A DNA stretch of 64,000 nucleotides from contig NZ_CP084703.1 in the NCBI RefSeq assembly GCF_020519665.1, forward strand, positions 2,480,001 through 2,544,000, in the 5' to 3' direction. Under the pieces are notes generated by a model. It was not told the DNA's origin. It saw only the letters and a list, made by a program, of their open reading frames with translations, and ran no database searches. Positions within the stretch are counted from its first letter, which is position 1; every line of letters begins with the position of its first letter. This document shows positions 63,291 through 64,000 of the stretch, piece after piece. A program made the translations under genes and the position numbers. This stretch comes from Bacillus shivajii (GTDB lineage: Bacteria > Bacillota > Bacilli > Bacillales > Salisediminibacteriaceae).

Positions 63291-64000
63291 ATCTTCAGCC
63301 TTCGAAATCAGTACTTCACGAGGTTTGCTTCCTTCATATGGACCAACAATGCCTCGCGCTTCCATTTCATCTATTAATCTTGCAGCTCTTGTATATCCTA
63401 TACGAAATCTTCTTTGCAACATAGAAACGGAAGCTGTTTGCATTTCAGCAATGAGTTGTACAGCATCATCATACAATTCATCATCTACTTCTGAAGTAAC
63501 AACTTCTTCCCCTTCTTCTGGGATCATCTCTTCTGCATATTGTGCTTTTTGCTGTTCAATACAGTGCATAACAACACGTTCTACTTCATCATCTGATAAA
63601 AAGGCTCCTTGAATTCTTGTCGCTTTATTAGCTCCTACCGGTAAAAATAGCATATCTCCTCGACCTAACAGTTTTTCTGCTCCATTACCATCTAAGATTG
63701 TTCTAGAATCGGTGGAACTAGAAACACCAAATGCAATTCGAGAAGGTATATTAGCCTTAATGACACCCGTAATGACATCAACCGATGGACGCTGAGTAGC
63801 AATAATTAGGTGAATCCCTGCAGCTCTTGCCATTTGCGCTAAACGGGTGATCGAATCTTCTACATCAGATGAAGCAACCATCATTAAGTCTGCAAGCTCG
63901 TCCACAATAACGACAATGTAAGGAAGAAGCTGCTGCTTATTTTCTTCATCCCTACTTTCGTTTTGCCTTTTAACATACTGATTATACCCTTCGATATTTC
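63270..64000 (-). CDS. spoIIIE: DNA translocase SpoIIIE/FtsK, C-terminal part (5' end cut by window edge)
   Basis: Septal DNA pump that moves the chromosome into the forespore. The visible part (about 243 residues) reads in from the right edge with [11 protein letters not shown] and [25 protein letters not shown] (Walker B). It continues with [51 protein letters not shown], and ends with the gamma domain [44 protein letters not shown], the winged helix that reads oriented chromosome sequences. The N-terminal membrane and Walker A parts lie outside the window. Confidence 0.98.
   Translation of the reverse strand, partial: NIEGYNQYVKRQNESRDEENKQQLLPYIVVIVDELADLMMVASSDVEDSITRLAQMARAAGIHLIIATQRPSVDVITGVIKANIPSRIAFGVSSSTDSRTILDGNGAEKLLGRGDMLFLPVGANKATRIQGAFLSDDEVERVVMHCIEQQKAQYAEEMIPEEGEEVVTSEVDDELYDDAVQLIAEMQTASVSMLQRRFRIGYTRAARLIDEMEARGIVGPYEGSKPREVLISKAEDKEASNE

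Overview
The window reads as a chromosomal segment of an endospore-forming Bacillaceae, with moderate to low GC and long runs of genes on the minus strand. Gene order from about 9.3 kb to the right edge follows the Bacillus subtilis yneK/ccdC ... sirA-tkt-yneB-yneA-lexA ... glnA-ynbB-hflX-spoVK-hfq-miaA-mutL-mutS-cotE-ymcA-miaB-kbl-tdh-spoVS-ymdB-rny-recA-cinA-pgsA-ymfM ... ymfC-spoIIIE backbone. Sporulation genes (spoVK, cotE, spoVS, sirA, spoIIIE, ymcA/ricA) support this. I cannot name the species; the selenocysteine genes, the GC-rich intergenic repeats and the 2-oxoacid:ferredoxin oxidoreductase would fit an environmental or alkaliphilic bacillus, but that is inference.

Left end (1-9.3 kb) is the accessory part. 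It holds most of selB (cut by the left edge), an ACT-domain malic enzyme, a decayed IS200-type insertion sequence, a DUF2294 protein, an oxalate/formate-type MFS carrier and a gene for the UGA-decoding tRNA-Sec with its own promoter and terminator. Several small genes of unknown role follow: a 107-residue protein, a YggT-family membrane protein, a GNAT acetyltransferase and two small membrane-anchored proteins.

9.3-22.7 kb: yneK- and ccdC-like genes, a thioredoxin/Lgt-like membrane protein pair, a CsoR-type metal sensor, an SRPBCC protein, a two-gene ABC exporter with an asymmetric pair of ATP sites, yneF, sirA, transketolase, ynzC, and the divergent yneBA/lexA SOS locus with three LexA boxes. 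A zinc-ribbon protein of unknown role follows.

22.7-42.8 kb: glutamine synthetase (with a GlnR/TnrA-type operator but no glnR beside it), ynbB, hflX, spoVK, a tyrosine-recombinase-like gene that has lost most catalytic residues, hfq, miaA, an RsmJ-like methyltransferase, mutL, mutS, a predicted amidoligase next to cotE, miaB-ricA, and the threonine-degradation pair tdh-kbl with a cre-type CcpA site upstream.

43.0-44.4 kb: an ISL3-family insertion sequence with imperfect terminal inverted repeats and an 8-bp target duplication, inserted between tdh and korAB.

44.4-64 kb: korAB, spoVS, ymdB, rny, recA (with SOS box), a DEAD-box RNA helicase wedged between recA and cinA, cinA, pgsA, rodZ/ymfM, ymfK, ymfJ, ymfI, the M16 peptidase pair ymfH/ymfF, a 770-bp gene-free stretch full of repeats, the GntR regulator ymfC and the 3' part of spoIIIE (cut by the right edge). 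DNA repair and SOS (lexA, yneA, recA, mutSL), RNA processing (hfq, rny, miaA, miaB, DEAD-box) and sporulation dominate the window.
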